A stretch of 64,000 bases of DNA from Echinicola rosea (lineage in GTDB: Bacteria; Bacteroidota; Bacteroidia; Cytophagales; Cyclobacteriaceae): NCBI RefSeq assembly GCF_005281475.1, contig NZ_CP040106.1, positions 315,501-379,500 on the forward strand, read 5' to 3'. Made by a program: the position numbers and the translations under genes. Below the pieces are notes generated by a model. That model was not told the DNA's origin and did not search any database. It saw only the letters and a list, made by a program, of their open reading frames with translations. Below, piece by piece: positions 1 through 10,238 of this stretch (the first letter of the stretch is position 1; every line of letters starts with the position of its first letter).

Positions 1-14
1 TAGTTTCAATTGCT

Positions 15-1412
15 TCAATTCCATTGCTCCATCAGGTTATTGATCGGATCCACTAATCGGTCGATGTCGCCCGCTCCCATCGTCACCAGTACCGATGGAC
101 GCTGCTTATCCAAAAACGCCAACAATCCTTCCTTAGATTGCAGAGACTTTTCCTTTGCTGTGATCCTGTCCATCAGCATCTCTGCATTCACACCTGCTAT
201 CGGTAATTCCCGAGCAGGATAGATGTCCAATAAAATCACTTCATCGGCAAGCGATAATGCTTCTGAAAATTCATCCGCAAAATCCCTCGTTCGGGTAAAT
301 AGATGAGGCTGGAAAACAGCAGTAAGCTTTTTCTCTGGATACATCGCTTTTACAGATCTTAAAAAAGCCCTGATCTCCTCAGGATGATGGGCATAGTCAT
401 CTATGTAAACACCCTTCTCATCCTGCCGCTTGATTTCAAAACGGCGTTTGACCCCTCTAAATGTTTCCAGTCCTTCACGAATGGCTCCTTCACTTACCCC
501 AAAATGCAACGCTATGGAAACTGAAGCCAGTGCATTCTCCACATTGTGAAAGCCTGGCACCCTCAGTACCAGCCCCTTGATGGTTTGCTCTTCACTGATA
601 TAATCAAACTCAAAAGAAGCGATTCCAGCGTTGATATTTTCTGCTCTGACGGCTCCCTCTCCCAGTCCATATTGACGCAAAGTCAAACTGCCAAAATCAT
701 TCCTATTTAGCTTTTTAAGGGCATTTTTTTGAATAAATAGCACCCCATCATCGGGGAGCAAACCGATGTACTTTTCGACGTTTCTTGTAAGCTCCTGAGC
801 ATCACCATAAATATCCAAGTGGTCGGCATCCACACTGGTCACCACTGCCACATTAGGATGTAACCTCAAAAAGGATCGGTCAAATTCATCGGCCTCTACC
901 ACTACGATCGGTTGCTCCTCATTTTCCTCATCATGTAGAATAAGGTTACTTTCGTAATTCTGCGTGAGTCCACCAAGGAAAGCAGCGATATTTTTACCGG
1001 CAGATTTTAGCATATGGGCCACCATGCTGGAGGTAGTCGTCTTGCCGTGGGTACCTGCCACACCGACCGTGTACATGGTGGAGGTAATCATCCCCAACAC
1101 CTCCGAACGTTTTTTCAGGTCAAAACCTTCCTTCTTGAAATAATGGAGCTGGACACTGTCTTTTGGTATTGCGGGAGTCCATACGATAAGCACATTACTT
1201 TTACCGGCTTTGATATCGGCAGGGATGGTACCCAATGTATCTTCATACGTAATCTGCATTCCCTCTTCTTCCAGCTTTCTGGTCAAAGGGGACGATGTCC
1301 GGTCATACCCGCTGACAGGAATACCGATATGGTTAAACCACCGGGCAATGGCACTCATGCCAATCCCGCCGATTCCTAGAAAATACACGCTATGTAACTT
1401 TTCCCAATTCAT
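15..1412 (-). CDS. murC: UDP-N-acetylmuramate--L-alanine ligase
   Basis: Cytoplasmic Mur ligase that adds L-alanine to UDP-MurNAc using ATP, the first step in building the peptidoglycan stem peptide. The 465 residues have the family's usual length. A Rossmann-like GIGGIGMSAIA segment sits at residues 13-23, and the ATP-binding GTHGKTTTS motif is at 120-128. The central-domain EADEFDRSF and the C-terminal DDYAHHPEEI segments are both present. The start ATG overlaps the murG stop as ATGA, which points to translational coupling in the dcw operon. The gene is complete and its stop lies 15 bp from the window edge, so the next gene (ftsQ in related operons) would be outside. The identification is secure. 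Confidence 0.97.
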   Translation of the reverse strand: MNWEKLHSVYFLGIGGIGMSAIARWFNHIGIPVSGYDRTSSPLTRKLEEEGMQITYEDTLGTIPADIKAGKSNVLIVWTPAIPKDSVQLHYFKKEGFDLKKRSEVLGMITSTMYTVGVAGTHGKTTTSSMVAHMLKSAGKNIAAFLGGLTQNYESNLILHDEENEEQPIVVVEADEFDRSFLRLHPNVAVVTSVDADHLDIYGDAQELTRNVEKYIGLLPDDGVLFIQKNALKKLNRNDFGSLTLRQYGLGEGAVRAENINAGIASFEFDYISEEQTIKGLVLRVPGFHNVENALASVSIALHFGVSEGAIREGLETFRGVKRRFEIKRQDEKGVYIDDYAHHPEEIRAFLRSVKAMYPEKKLTAVFQPHLFTRTRDFADEFSEALSLADEVILLDIYPARELPIAGVNAEMLMDRITAKEKSLQSKEGLLAFLDKQRPSVLVTMGAGDIDRLVDPINNLMEQWN

Positions 1413-2491
1413 CTGATCAAAGCTTCCAGTTTTTTTACAATCTCACGGGCAGCATTCGGCTTGCCCAACTTTCTTATATTTTTCCCAAGGCACTCCATTC
1501 CGTTTGGATCAGCCATTAATTCATCCACTTTCCCGGCAAGTCCGTCCACCGCCTCCTCATCCCGCAATAAAATCGCCGCATCTTGCTGTACACATGCCAA
1601 GGCATTCTTAGTCTGATGGTCTTCCGCCACATTCGGTGAGGGAATGAAAATCACCGGCTTGCCTACAAGGCTCAATTCCGACACGGACAGGGCTCCTGCC
1701 CGGGAGATCACTAAATCAGCAGCTGCATAGGCCAGGTCCATTTCCCGAATAAACTCCAATGCATGCACATGCGCCAGTCCCTCTTCGGCTAATTTCCCAG
1801 TCATTTCCTCGATATAAAATTTCCCCGTTTGCCATAGCACCTGGTAGCCTTGCGCCTCAAAATGCTTCATCGACGCCACCACAGCATTATTGATGGTGCG
1901 GGCACCGAGACTTCCGCCCAAGACCAAAATCACTTTTCGATCGGCCTTCAGGCCAAAATGATGCATGGCACTTTCCTTTTTGGAGGCCAGATCCAAAATA
2001 TCTTTCCTGACAGGATTGCCTGTAAAATGGATCCTGTCAGCAGGAAAGAACTTATCCATCCCCTCATACGCCACACAAAATGCCCTTGCCTGTTTGGCCA
2101 ACAACTTATTGGTCAGTCCGGCAAAAGAATTTTGCTCTTGGATCAGCGTGGGCACTCCTTGCTGCTGGGCCACATATAGCAGCGGCCCGCTGGCATACCC
2201 TCCCACACCCACCACTGCATGTGGCTTAAAGCGCTTGATCAGCTTCTTGGCCTTATTGATGCTGTCCCATAGCTTAAAGGGGAAACTCAGATTCTGCAAC
2301 GTAAACCTGCGCTGGAGCCCCGCTACAGGCAAGCCTTCAATGGCATAGCCTGCTTCTGGTACTTTTTGCATCTCCATTTTTCCTTCCGCACCGACAAAAA
2401 GTATCTCGCTTTCCGGGTACAGCTCGGCCCAAGCATGCGCGATGGCTATAGCGGGATAAATATGTCCGCCTGTACCACCTCCACTGATCAT
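1409..2491 (-). CDS. murG: UDP-GlcNAc:lipid I N-acetylglucosaminyltransferase
   Basis: Peripheral inner-membrane GT28 transferase that adds GlcNAc to lipid I to make lipid II. The N-terminal glycine loop SGGGTGGHIYPA starts at residue 3. The C-terminal donor-site segment SRAGALSVSEL and the following PSPNVAEDHQ are visible. The gene is 360 residues long. The first in-frame ATG gives MISGGGTGGH, yet the upstream in-frame codons read TYRI, resembling the usual extra N-terminal residues of the family. No ATG, GTG or TTG supports that extension before the ftsW stop, so the ATG is kept. An AAGGA lies 13 bp upstream. It overlaps murC by 4 bp. Confidence 0.96.
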   Translation of the reverse strand: MISGGGTGGHIYPAIAIAHAWAELYPESEILFVGAEGKMEMQKVPEAGYAIEGLPVAGLQRRFTLQNLSFPFKLWDSINKAKKLIKRFKPHAVVGVGGYASGPLLYVAQQQGVPTLIQEQNSFAGLTNKLLAKQARAFCVAYEGMDKFFPADRIHFTGNPVRKDILDLASKKESAMHHFGLKADRKVILVLGGSLGARTINNAVVASMKHFEAQGYQVLWQTGKFYIEEMTGKLAEEGLAHVHALEFIREMDLAYAAADLVISRAGALSVSELSLVGKPVIFIPSPNVAEDHQTKNALACVQQDAAILLRDEEAVDGLAGKVDELMADPNGMECLGKNIRKLGKPNAAREIVKKLEALIR

Positions 2492-2529
2492 GATCCGATA
2501 TGTTTCCTTCTCTTCGATATATGCTTTAT

Positions 2530-3699
2530 TTATTGCGCCATCTGCATGGCGTTTTTATTTCCTACATTCATTTCACCAGCAAAACCATCTTCATGATCTC
2601 CTCTGCTGACACTCAGGATAATCCCCAGCGAAACACCGGTAAACAGCAAGGACGTCCCTCCCATACTGAGCAACGGCAGCGGCTGACCGGTAATCGGTCC
2701 TAATCCTACTGCCACGGCCATATTGACCATGGCTTGGATCACCAGGGCAAAACTTAACCCTGCCGAAAGCAGGCCTCCAAATGGCCGGTTGGAGATTGCC
2801 ACCACACGCATTCCCCGGTAGAGCAGTGCCAAGTAAAGGAACAATATCACACCTCCTCCTACCATGCCATATTCCTCGATGATAATGGCATAGATAAAAT
2901 CAGAGTATGGATGGGGCAATGAATTTCGTTGTTCACTATTGCCCGGCCCCTTTCCGGCTACACCTCCCGTGGCTATCGCCATGTAGGATTGCTGTGCCTG
3001 GTAGGGAATATCCTCGTCTGACATAAAATTTTCGATCCTGGAAAAGAACGTCCCTCCCCTTTGCCCTAGGAATATTGCCGATGTAAGCGCCAAAAAGCCG
3101 ATAAGACATACAGCGATCAAAAACTTAACGGGAACCCTTCCTATAAACATCAGCAACAAACAAGTACACAGCAGCATGACGGCTGTGGACATATTGGCCA
3201 GCCCGATCAAAAGACAGATCATCCCTATCCAGATCATCACCGGAATGAAGGTCTTCTTGAAGTCCTGGATATTTTTCTGCCGCTTGCCCAACATTCCTGC
3301 TACTGCTGCAATCAATGCCAACTTCGCCAAATCTGAGGGCTGAAAAGCCTGGTTGATGATCGGAATCGTCAACCACCTGTTGGCATCATTTACATTGGAA
3401 CCAAATAAATAGGTAAATGCCAATAAGGGCACCGAAATCCATAAAGCCATAAGGCTCAGTTTCGAATAATACTTGTAGGGCAATCGGTGCGCCGCCCACA
3501 TCACCACCAAACTCAGCAACACCAAGGAAGAGTGCTTGATAAGGTAAGCTTCTGTATTGCCTCCCATTCTTCGATAAGCCAAGGACCCCGTGGCAGAATA
3601 TACAACCAAAATGCTGACGATCGATAGCACCAGCACAATCCCCCAAATGATGGGATCACCTTTTAGGTTTTTATCTATCCATGTTTTGACACCTGTCAT
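2530..3699 (-). CDS. ftsW: Lipid II polymerase / cell division protein FtsW (SEDS family)
   Basis: Polytopic inner-membrane SEDS glycosyltransferase that polymerises lipid II at the septum together with the class B PBP encoded three genes upstream. The 389-residue product has about ten hydrophobic segments. The SEDS signature toward the C-terminus is visible as GLGPITGQPLPLLSMGGTS, and the QAQQSYMAIATGGVAGKGPGNS loop is typical of FtsW/RodA. It overlaps murD by 4 bp (ATGA) and lies 38 bp upstream of murG. Its position between murD and murG favours FtsW over RodA. No oddities are seen. Confidence 0.96.
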   Translation of the reverse strand: MTGVKTWIDKNLKGDPIIWGIVLVLSIVSILVVYSATGSLAYRRMGGNTEAYLIKHSSLVLLSLVVMWAAHRLPYKYYSKLSLMALWISVPLLAFTYLFGSNVNDANRWLTIPIINQAFQPSDLAKLALIAAVAGMLGKRQKNIQDFKKTFIPVMIWIGMICLLIGLANMSTAVMLLCTCLLLMFIGRVPVKFLIAVCLIGFLALTSAIFLGQRGGTFFSRIENFMSDEDIPYQAQQSYMAIATGGVAGKGPGNSEQRNSLPHPYSDFIYAIIIEEYGMVGGGVILFLYLALLYRGMRVVAISNRPFGGLLSAGLSFALVIQAMVNMAVAVGLGPITGQPLPLLSMGGTSLLFTGVSLGIILSVSRGDHEDGFAGEMNVGNKNAMQMAQ

Positions 3700-5045
3700 A
3701 TCGCCTTTAACTTCAGATTATTTACTGCTTCCTTAAACTGATCCCCACGATCCTCGTAGTTTTTGAACAAATCAAAACTCGCACAGGCTGGAGACAATAA
3801 CACCACGTCTCCGCTATCCCCTCTTTCCAGTCCCCACTGTACGGCCGCCCTGATATCCTGTGTTTCCAATATCTCCGGAATCACGCCTTCAAATGCTGCT
3901 TTCAGCTTATTGTTATTTTTGCCCAAACAGATCAGCACCTTGACATGATCCTTGACCACTGGCATCAACGTTTCATAATCATTGCCCTTATCCACGCCTC
4001 CGGCTATCCAGATAAGCGGTTCTTTGTAGGTGGATAAGGCATATACCGTCGCATCCACATTGGTACCCTTGCTGTCATTGACAAAGGTCACTCCTTCTAT
4101 TTCCCGCACTTTCTCCATCCGGTGAGGTGCGTTTCTAAAATCCGCCAATCCTGCCTTCAAAGCTTCCTCACTTACTCCTGCCAACAGTGCAGCAGTAGAA
4201 GCACACATGACATTCAGCATATTATGGTTTCCCTTTAGGGCCATTTCACTTTCGGGAATCGAAATCATATGATTTCTATAGTTGAGCTTTACCTCTGTGC
4301 CGTTAAACAAGCCGCCATCTTTTTCAATGGTCTCCAAGGAAACTTCATGGACCTTCGGACGAATGTTCATGCTGCTCATTCCCCGCCAGATATGCTGGTC
4401 CTCTCGGTAATAAACAAAATCGTCCTCCTCTTCCATTTGTTTCAACAAGCCCAACTTGGAATGGATATAATTGTCCATTTTATAGTCATACCGATCCAAA
4501 TGATCAGGTGTGATATTGGTCAGCACGGCGATTTTAGGGCGAAGACTTTTAAAGCCGTCAATCTGGAAACTGCTCACCTCCAGCACCCACCAATCATGAT
4601 CACCCTGTACCAACTGACTGGCCCAGCTTTGGCCTACATTGCCTCCTAGCCCCACATCCAAGCCCCCACGCTGCATCAAGTGATGGGTCAGCATGGCGGT
4701 AGTGGTTTTTCCATTCGTACCGGTAATGGCTATGACCTTTCCCTTAGAAAACCCAAATGCAAATTCCAGTTCGTCAATGACGGGTGTTCCCTGCTCTAGT
4801 GCCGCGTTTACCACCGGATGTGAATAGGGAATTCCAGGGCTTTTGATGATTTCAGGATAAGCCAGCAGCTTTTCCGCATGGTGGCTCCCTTCTTCATAAT
4901 CGATCCCTGCTTCTTCCAGCTGGGATTTTCTGTCGTCTTTTATGCTGCCTCCGTCTGAGACAAAAACCTCATAGCCGTTTACCTTGGCCAGCAATGCTGC
5001 ACCAATCCCACTTTCACCTGCTCCCAAAATGGCTATTCTCTTCAT
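3696..5045 (-). CDS. murD: UDP-N-acetylmuramoylalanine--D-glutamate ligase
   Basis: Cytoplasmic ATP-dependent Mur ligase adding D-glutamate to UDP-MurNAc-L-Ala. It is 449 residues long. The N-terminal Rossmann-like GAGESGIGAALLA is at residues 8-20 and the P-loop GTNGKTTT at 109-116. The NITPDHLDRY segment and the C-terminal NDSKGTN segment are the expected substrate and ATP contacts. Its ATG begins 3 bp after the mraY stop, and its own stop overlaps ftsW. The assignment is secure from motifs and operon position. Confidence 0.97.
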   Translation of the reverse strand: MKRIAILGAGESGIGAALLAKVNGYEVFVSDGGSIKDDRKSQLEEAGIDYEEGSHHAEKLLAYPEIIKSPGIPYSHPVVNAALEQGTPVIDELEFAFGFSKGKVIAITGTNGKTTTAMLTHHLMQRGGLDVGLGGNVGQSWASQLVQGDHDWWVLEVSSFQIDGFKSLRPKIAVLTNITPDHLDRYDYKMDNYIHSKLGLLKQMEEEDDFVYYREDQHIWRGMSSMNIRPKVHEVSLETIEKDGGLFNGTEVKLNYRNHMISIPESEMALKGNHNMLNVMCASTAALLAGVSEEALKAGLADFRNAPHRMEKVREIEGVTFVNDSKGTNVDATVYALSTYKEPLIWIAGGVDKGNDYETLMPVVKDHVKVLICLGKNNNKLKAAFEGVIPEILETQDIRAAVQWGLERGDSGDVVLLSPACASFDLFKNYEDRGDQFKEAVNNLKLKAI

Positions 5046-5048
5046 TTC

Positions 5049-6260
5049 TTATCGTAATTTTAAAGTTGCCAATGTTATGATGGCCAGCAAAATCCCAACA
5101 ATCCAAAAACGGGTCACGATCTTGGATTCTGGAACCCCACCTTTTTGATAGTGGTGGTGCAAGGGGGACATACGAAAAATCCTCCTGCCTTCACCGTATT
5201 TCTTTTTTGTGTACTTAAAATAGCTCACCTGCATGATCACGGACAGGTTTTCTATTACAAATATCCCACATAGTACCGGGATCAACAGCTCCTTTCGAAG
5301 CGTCAGGCAAAGCACGGCGATCACCCCACCGAGCATCAAGCTTCCTGTATCTCCCATAAATACCTGGGCCGGAAAGGAATTGTACCAAAGAAATCCTACA
5401 CAAGCCCCCAGGAAAGCAGCACAGAAAATCACCAGCTCACCGGAATTGGGAATAAACATGACGTTCAGGTACTGCGAGAAAATCGCATTACCACTGATAT
5501 AGGCAAAAATGGCAATGGCCAAGCCTATAATCGCGGATGTACCTGCGGCCAAGCCGTCTATTCCATCGGTGATGTTTGCACCATTCGAAACTGCCGTAAT
5601 GATAAAAATCACCAACAGGATATACAGATAAGGCGTCAAATCATCTCCTAAGAAGCCCAAGAAATTCTCATAATTGAGCTCGTTGTTCTTCATGAAGGGA
5701 ATGGTGGTCTTCATCGCTTTCACATCCTCAAAGGCAGGCGTTTCCACGATACCTTCTTCAATGGACACGGGGTTTTGGAATTCGCGAACGACCACATCTT
5801 CATGAAAATACAGTGTGGCCCCTACGATGATACCGATGCCGATCTGTCCAATGATCTTAAACTTACCGGCAAGCCCTTCTTTGTTTTTCCTAAATACCTT
5901 AATAAAATCATCTAAGAAACCTATCCCTCCTAACCATATCACCGTCACCAGCAACAAGATGATATATACATTATAAACATCAGCAAATAGCAAAGTAGGG
6001 AGAATAATCGCCGCGATCATCATCAAACCTCCCATGGTTGGGGTTCCCTTTTTCTCCGTCTGCCCCTCCAGACCAAGGTCACGGACGGTTTCCCCGATCT
6101 GCTTTCTCCTGATCCAATTGATCATGCTTTTACCAAATGTGATCGTAATGATCAGTGAAAACATTGCCGCCATTCCCGCACGAAAGGAAATGTACCTAAA
6201 CACCCCCGCGCCAGGAAAGTCGTATGCACTGTCGATATAATCAAAAAGATGGTAAAGCAT
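5049..6260 (-). CDS. mraY: Phospho-N-acetylmuramoyl-pentapeptide transferase
   Basis: Integral membrane transferase that moves phospho-MurNAc-pentapeptide onto undecaprenyl phosphate to form lipid I. At 403 residues it is longer than the roughly 360-residue enterobacterial enzyme. The extra length is a hydrophilic insertion near residues 145-195, a common Bacteroidota trait. Signatures seen are the KKGTPTMGG segment, the aspartate-rich [10 protein letters not shown] loop, [12 protein letters not shown] and the C-terminal [12 protein letters not shown] histidine motif. It lies between murE and murD with gaps of only 3 bp on each side. Confidence 0.97.
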   Translation of the reverse strand: MLYHLFDYIDSAYDFPGAGVFRYISFRAGMAAMFSLIITITFGKSMINWIRRKQIGETVRDLGLEGQTEKKGTPTMGGLMMIAAIILPTLLFADVYNVYIILLLVTVIWLGGIGFLDDFIKVFRKNKEGLAGKFKIIGQIGIGIIVGATLYFHEDVVVREFQNPVSIEEGIVETPAFEDVKAMKTTIPFMKNNELNYENFLGFLGDDLTPYLYILLVIFIITAVSNGANITDGIDGLAAGTSAIIGLAIAIFAYISGNAIFSQYLNVMFIPNSGELVIFCAAFLGACVGFLWYNSFPAQVFMGDTGSLMLGGVIAVLCLTLRKELLIPVLCGIFVIENLSVIMQVSYFKYTKKKYGEGRRIFRMSPLHHHYQKGGVPESKIVTRFWIVGILLAIITLATLKLR

Positions 6261-6263
6261 TCT

Positions 6264-7727
6264 TTATTTCGTATGTATCAATTCCATTAATTCCTTTACA
6301 ATTTTCAGATCATCAAATGGATGCTTTACCCCTTTGACTTCCTGATAGGTTTCGTGGCCTTTTCCAGCCACCAAAATGATATCGCCCTTTTCTGCCATAA
6401 CACAAGCTGCCTTGATCGCTTCCTTTCGGTCCGCTATCACCACCGTTTTTTTATACGCCACAGGATTGACGCCTACTTCCATTTCGTGAATGATGGACAT
6501 GGGATCTTCATCGCGTGGGTTATCGGAGGTCAGCACCACCTTATCACTCAATTCTGTCGCTATTTTGGCCATGATTGGGCGCTTTGATTTATCACGATTT
6601 CCGCCACACCCCACCACTGTGATCACTTTTTCCCCACCTGTCCGGACCCCTTGGATGGTTTTGAGTACATTTTCAAGGGCATCCGGGGTATGGGCATAAT
6701 CCACAATGGCGGTGATTCCCTCAACATGAAGCTGATCGAACCTTCCATGTGCACCTTTGATGCTGGACAATTGCATCAGCACTTCCTCTTCCTCCTCGCC
6801 CAACAAAATGGACACCCCCATCACACTACAAATGTTATAAGCATTAAACTCCCCGATCATCCTAAACCAAGCCTGACGGCCATTTATGTCCAGCTCTAAG
6901 CCTTGCAGCGTGTTGCTGAGCACTTTGGCTTTAAAATCAGTAGGATATTTTAAACCAAATGTATGCTTGCTTGCCTTGGTGTTTTGCATCATTACCATCC
7001 CGCGTTTGTCGTCTGCATTGACCAGCGCGAAAGCCCCTTTCGGCAGCTCATCGAACAGCTTTTTCTTGGCTTTTATATATTCGTCAAACGTCCCGTGATA
7101 GTCCAAGTGATCATGGGAAATGTTCGTAAAGACCGCTCCTGCTAGCTTTATACCTGACATCCGCTCCTGTACGATGGCATGAGAACTCGCTTCCATAAAA
7201 CAATGGGTGCATCCTTCCCCAACCATTTGTGCCATGAGCTTATTGATCGCTACACTATCGGGCGTCGTATGGGTGGCCGGGATAACCTCGTCATTGATTT
7301 TGTTCTCCACGGTGCTCAGCATGCCCACCATGTACCCGAGCTCCATAAATAGCCTGTGCAACACCGTCACACATGTGGTCTTGCCATTGGTGCCGGTCAC
7401 GGCCACGACTTTCAGCTTCTCCGAGGGATGGTCATAGAAGTTGGCTGCCATGATCCCCATGGATTTTGCGGAATCGACCACTTGTACATAGGTAATGCCG
7501 GAAACCAATTCCTCGGGCAAGTCTTCACAGACAATGGCTCCAGCGCCACTACTAATGGCCTTGGGAATAAAGTCATGCCCATCCACTTGTGTGCCTTTGG
7601 CGGCCACAAAAACATCTCCCTCACTTACCTCCCGGCTATCGAAGACAATATCCTTCACCACTACTTCCATATCCCCGGTAGTAGAGGTGAGCGATACTTT
7701 GTACAATATGTCCTTCAATGTCTTCAT
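6264..7727 (-). CDS. murE: UDP-MurNAc-L-Ala-D-Glu--2,6-diaminopimelate ligase
   Basis: Cytoplasmic Mur ligase adding the third residue of the stem peptide. The P-loop TGTNGKTT is at residues 111-118 and the central ASSHAI segment is present. The C-terminal DNPRDEDP motif is the known specificity loop of enzymes that add meso-diaminopimelate, so this organism should have DAP-type peptidoglycan. The product is 487 residues, normal for the family. The ATG shares its first base with the last base of the ftsI stop (TAATG), which indicates translational coupling. Confidence 0.97.
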   Translation of the reverse strand: MKTLKDILYKVSLTSTTGDMEVVVKDIVFDSREVSEGDVFVAAKGTQVDGHDFIPKAISSGAGAIVCEDLPEELVSGITYVQVVDSAKSMGIMAANFYDHPSEKLKVVAVTGTNGKTTCVTVLHRLFMELGYMVGMLSTVENKINDEVIPATHTTPDSVAINKLMAQMVGEGCTHCFMEASSHAIVQERMSGIKLAGAVFTNISHDHLDYHGTFDEYIKAKKKLFDELPKGAFALVNADDKRGMVMMQNTKASKHTFGLKYPTDFKAKVLSNTLQGLELDINGRQAWFRMIGEFNAYNICSVMGVSILLGEEEEEVLMQLSSIKGAHGRFDQLHVEGITAIVDYAHTPDALENVLKTIQGVRTGGEKVITVVGCGGNRDKSKRPIMAKIATELSDKVVLTSDNPRDEDPMSIIHEMEVGVNPVAYKKTVVIADRKEAIKAACVMAEKGDIILVAGKGHETYQEVKGVKHPFDDLKIVKELMELIHTK

Positions 7728-9838
7728 TAACCTAAAACGATTCGAATTGAGCCTCCTTTTGGCACATTTGATCCGGCATGGATGGACTGGCTTTTCACCC
7801 TTCCACTGCCTGAATAATTAACTTTTAATCCTTTGTTTTCCAGCACGTACAGCGCATCACGCAATGTCATTCCGGATACATCCGGCACCACGGGCGCTTC
7901 CACCTTATTGGATTTCCAAGAGATGGAATGGTTCACCAAGGATGACTGCACCCACTGCTCATCACCATTGTAATGGTTGGATAGGCCAAACCGATTACAA
8001 ATCATCTGCAGTTCATCCACTTTGCCAGCCTGGATATAAGGAAATACCTCGTCCCCCTTTCTCTTGTTGGGAGAAGCCGTTTCTTTTTCTTTATTTAACT
8101 CCAGATCTTGCGCAAATATCTTATCCGCTATTTCTTTAAAAACAGGTGCCGATACATCACCACCATATGCATTAAACCCTTTTGGACTGTCAATGACGAT
8201 GATCATGCTGTACTTCGGATCATCGGCGGGGAAATACCCTGCAAAAGAAGTATAGTATTTACGGGTATATCGTCCATTGACCAGTTTTTGGGCAGTACCC
8301 GTCTTTCCGGCAATCTTATAATCACTGTCGCTGATGTTTCGGGCTGTTCCGCGGGCCACTACCCCTTCCAGCAACTCCTGCAATTGCCCGATAGTCTCAT
8401 CGGAAGCAATGCTCCTTCGGATCACTTCCGTTTCGTATTCCTCTTCTATGCTATTGCCCCGCTGAATACGCTCTACGATCATGGGTTTTACTACCCGGCC
8501 ACCGTTGGCCACGGCATTGTAAAGGGCCAGCGTATGAAGCGGGGTGAGCTTCAGTTCATACCCAATGGACATCCATGGCAATGTCGTCCCGTACCAGTTT
8601 TTCTTGTTTTTAGGATCTTTAAAGTAAGGCACTCCTTCGCCTTTGAGCTGAAATCCCAAAGGTTTGTCCAGTCCTACCTGTTGCACATAGCTTAAAAACT
8701 TGGCCGGATCCACACCAAACTGCTCGTCCACCAATCGTGAAATCCCCACATTCGAAGACTTCTCAAAAGCCTGCCTTACCGTCAGCTTTCCGTACCCTCC
8801 ATATTTGGCATCCCGCATGGTCTGGTTATAAAACTTGTAGTTTCCATCCCCAGTATCCACTGTATCACTTAGGTTTACCTTCCCTTCCTCCAGCAAAGCC
8901 AACATGGACAACAGCTTAAACGTGGAGCCAGGCTCGGTAAGCCCTTGCTCCCCGATGGCATAGTTATAATATTCACCATAACCATAGCCACTATTCTTCT
9001 TCTCCAGGTTTGCAATGGCCTTGATATGGCCTGTTTTTACTTCCATGACCACCACACAGCCATACTGGGCGTCCTTGTTTAGTAGCTGCCTTAGCAGCGC
9101 AGACTCCGCCACATCTTGTATGTTGATATCAATGGTCGTGACCACATCAAAACCGTCCTCTGGCCTGATATCCTCGGCGTCATGCACGGGCTTCCAGGTT
9201 CCCCCAGCAATTTTCTGGAACAAGGCCTCCCCATTTTTTCCTTCCAGATAGCCATTAAAGCTATACTCAAGCCCAGCACCATAATGGTCTTCATTTAAAA
9301 AGCCAATCGTCCTTCCTGCCAGGTTCTTAAATGGGTTATAGCGCTTTTCCACTTTCTCGAAAATCACGCCTCCCCCCATTCTTCCGTCGCGGAAAATAGG
9401 CCAGGTGGACATCAGCTGCTTTTCTTGGTACCCTATCTGTCTCCGGTTCAAGACAATGTACCTTCGCCCTTCCAGTCGAGCATCATTGATCATCCGCTTG
9501 TACGCATTGGCGGATTTATCTTTGTAGAATGCTGACAACTTCCTCGAAAGGGAATCGATTCCTGCCCGATAGTCATCCTCATCAGCGATACCGGGATCCA
9601 GTGCCACCCGATAGAAGGGCAGGCTCGTAGCCAATAAACTCCCGTCGTCACTGTAGATATTCCCCCGTGTAGCACTGACCTTTCGGTATTGCAGGTTTAT
9701 ATCCTCGGCTTTCTGTCGCCATTTATCTCCATCCACAAACTGAACATGGGCTATCCTGTAAAGAATAGCCCCTGCAAAAAGCACTACCGCCAAAAAGGCA
9801 AGTCTTACCCTTAGTAATATGGATTTCTTAATGTTCAT
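7727..9838 (-). CDS. ftsI: Class B penicillin-binding protein (FtsI/PBP3) with C-terminal PASTA domain
   Basis: Septal peptidoglycan transpeptidase anchored by one N-terminal membrane helix (about residues 8-27). The transpeptidase motifs are all visible: the active-site serine in EPGSTFK, then EKSSN, then AGKTGTAQK. The last 55 or so residues form a PASTA repeat (VPDVSGMTLRDAL onward, ending in GGSIRIVLG), as in many Bacteroidota FtsI proteins. The 703-residue length fits PBP dimerisation plus transpeptidase plus PASTA. It overlaps the ftsL-like gene by 4 bp and murE by 1 bp. FtsW in the same operon is its expected polymerase partner. Confidence 0.96.
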   Translation of the reverse strand: MNIKKSILLRVRLAFLAVVLFAGAILYRIAHVQFVDGDKWRQKAEDINLQYRKVSATRGNIYSDDGSLLATSLPFYRVALDPGIADEDDYRAGIDSLSRKLSAFYKDKSANAYKRMINDARLEGRRYIVLNRRQIGYQEKQLMSTWPIFRDGRMGGGVIFEKVEKRYNPFKNLAGRTIGFLNEDHYGAGLEYSFNGYLEGKNGEALFQKIAGGTWKPVHDAEDIRPEDGFDVVTTIDINIQDVAESALLRQLLNKDAQYGCVVVMEVKTGHIKAIANLEKKNSGYGYGEYYNYAIGEQGLTEPGSTFKLLSMLALLEEGKVNLSDTVDTGDGNYKFYNQTMRDAKYGGYGKLTVRQAFEKSSNVGISRLVDEQFGVDPAKFLSYVQQVGLDKPLGFQLKGEGVPYFKDPKNKKNWYGTTLPWMSIGYELKLTPLHTLALYNAVANGGRVVKPMIVERIQRGNSIEEEYETEVIRRSIASDETIGQLQELLEGVVARGTARNISDSDYKIAGKTGTAQKLVNGRYTRKYYTSFAGYFPADDPKYSMIIVIDSPKGFNAYGGDVSAPVFKEIADKIFAQDLELNKEKETASPNKRKGDEVFPYIQAGKVDELQMICNRFGLSNHYNGDEQWVQSSLVNHSISWKSNKVEAPVVPDVSGMTLRDALYVLENKGLKVNYSGSGRVKSQSIHAGSNVPKGGSIRIVLG

Positions 9839-10236
9839 TTACTCCGTATAATCTTTTTTGGAGGTTCTTCGATTTCGTAAATATTCAATACCTTGATCTT
9901 CCGGGCCACCTCAGACTGTTTGCTGCTGAACATGTACTCTGCTTCCAGCGTGGTCACATCAGCCCGCAAGTCTTCCACTTCTTGCTGAAGGTCTTCGATC
10001 TCCCTGATCGTACTCTCTGCCTTGTGATTGCTCCAGATATAAATCAGCGCAATAAAGGCCGCATACAGAAAAGGAGGAACCAACTTCACGGGAATCCCCT
10101 CTCCCAGGATATTGCTCATCTTGAGCTTTTCCTCTATCAGTGCGAAGACATTCTTACTATTGGCAGGCTTGCCCGATGTCCGGTTTTCATTCCCGCCCCT
10201 TTTCTTTATTTTCTTTTTAAAAGTATTTCCTTCCAT
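9835..10236 (-). CDS. ftsL: FtsL-like small divisome protein
   Basis: A 133-residue bitopic membrane protein between rsmH and ftsI, exactly where ftsL is found. A basic cytoplasmic N-terminus (KKKIKKRGG) is followed by one hydrophobic helix near residues 53-69. After it comes a heptad-like coiled coil (STIREIEDLQQEVEDLRADVTTLEAEY). Sequence conservation in FtsL is poor, so the name rests on topology, size and position rather than on a motif. The gene overlaps ftsI by 4 bp and starts 2 bp after rsmH. Its likely role is bridging FtsI/FtsW to other divisome proteins. Confidence 0.85.
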   Translation of the reverse strand: MEGNTFKKKIKKRGGNENRTSGKPANSKNVFALIEEKLKMSNILGEGIPVKLVPPFLYAAFIALIYIWSNHKAESTIREIEDLQQEVEDLRADVTTLEAEYMFSSKQSEVARKIKVLNIYEIEEPPKKIIRSK

Positions 10237-10238
10237 GT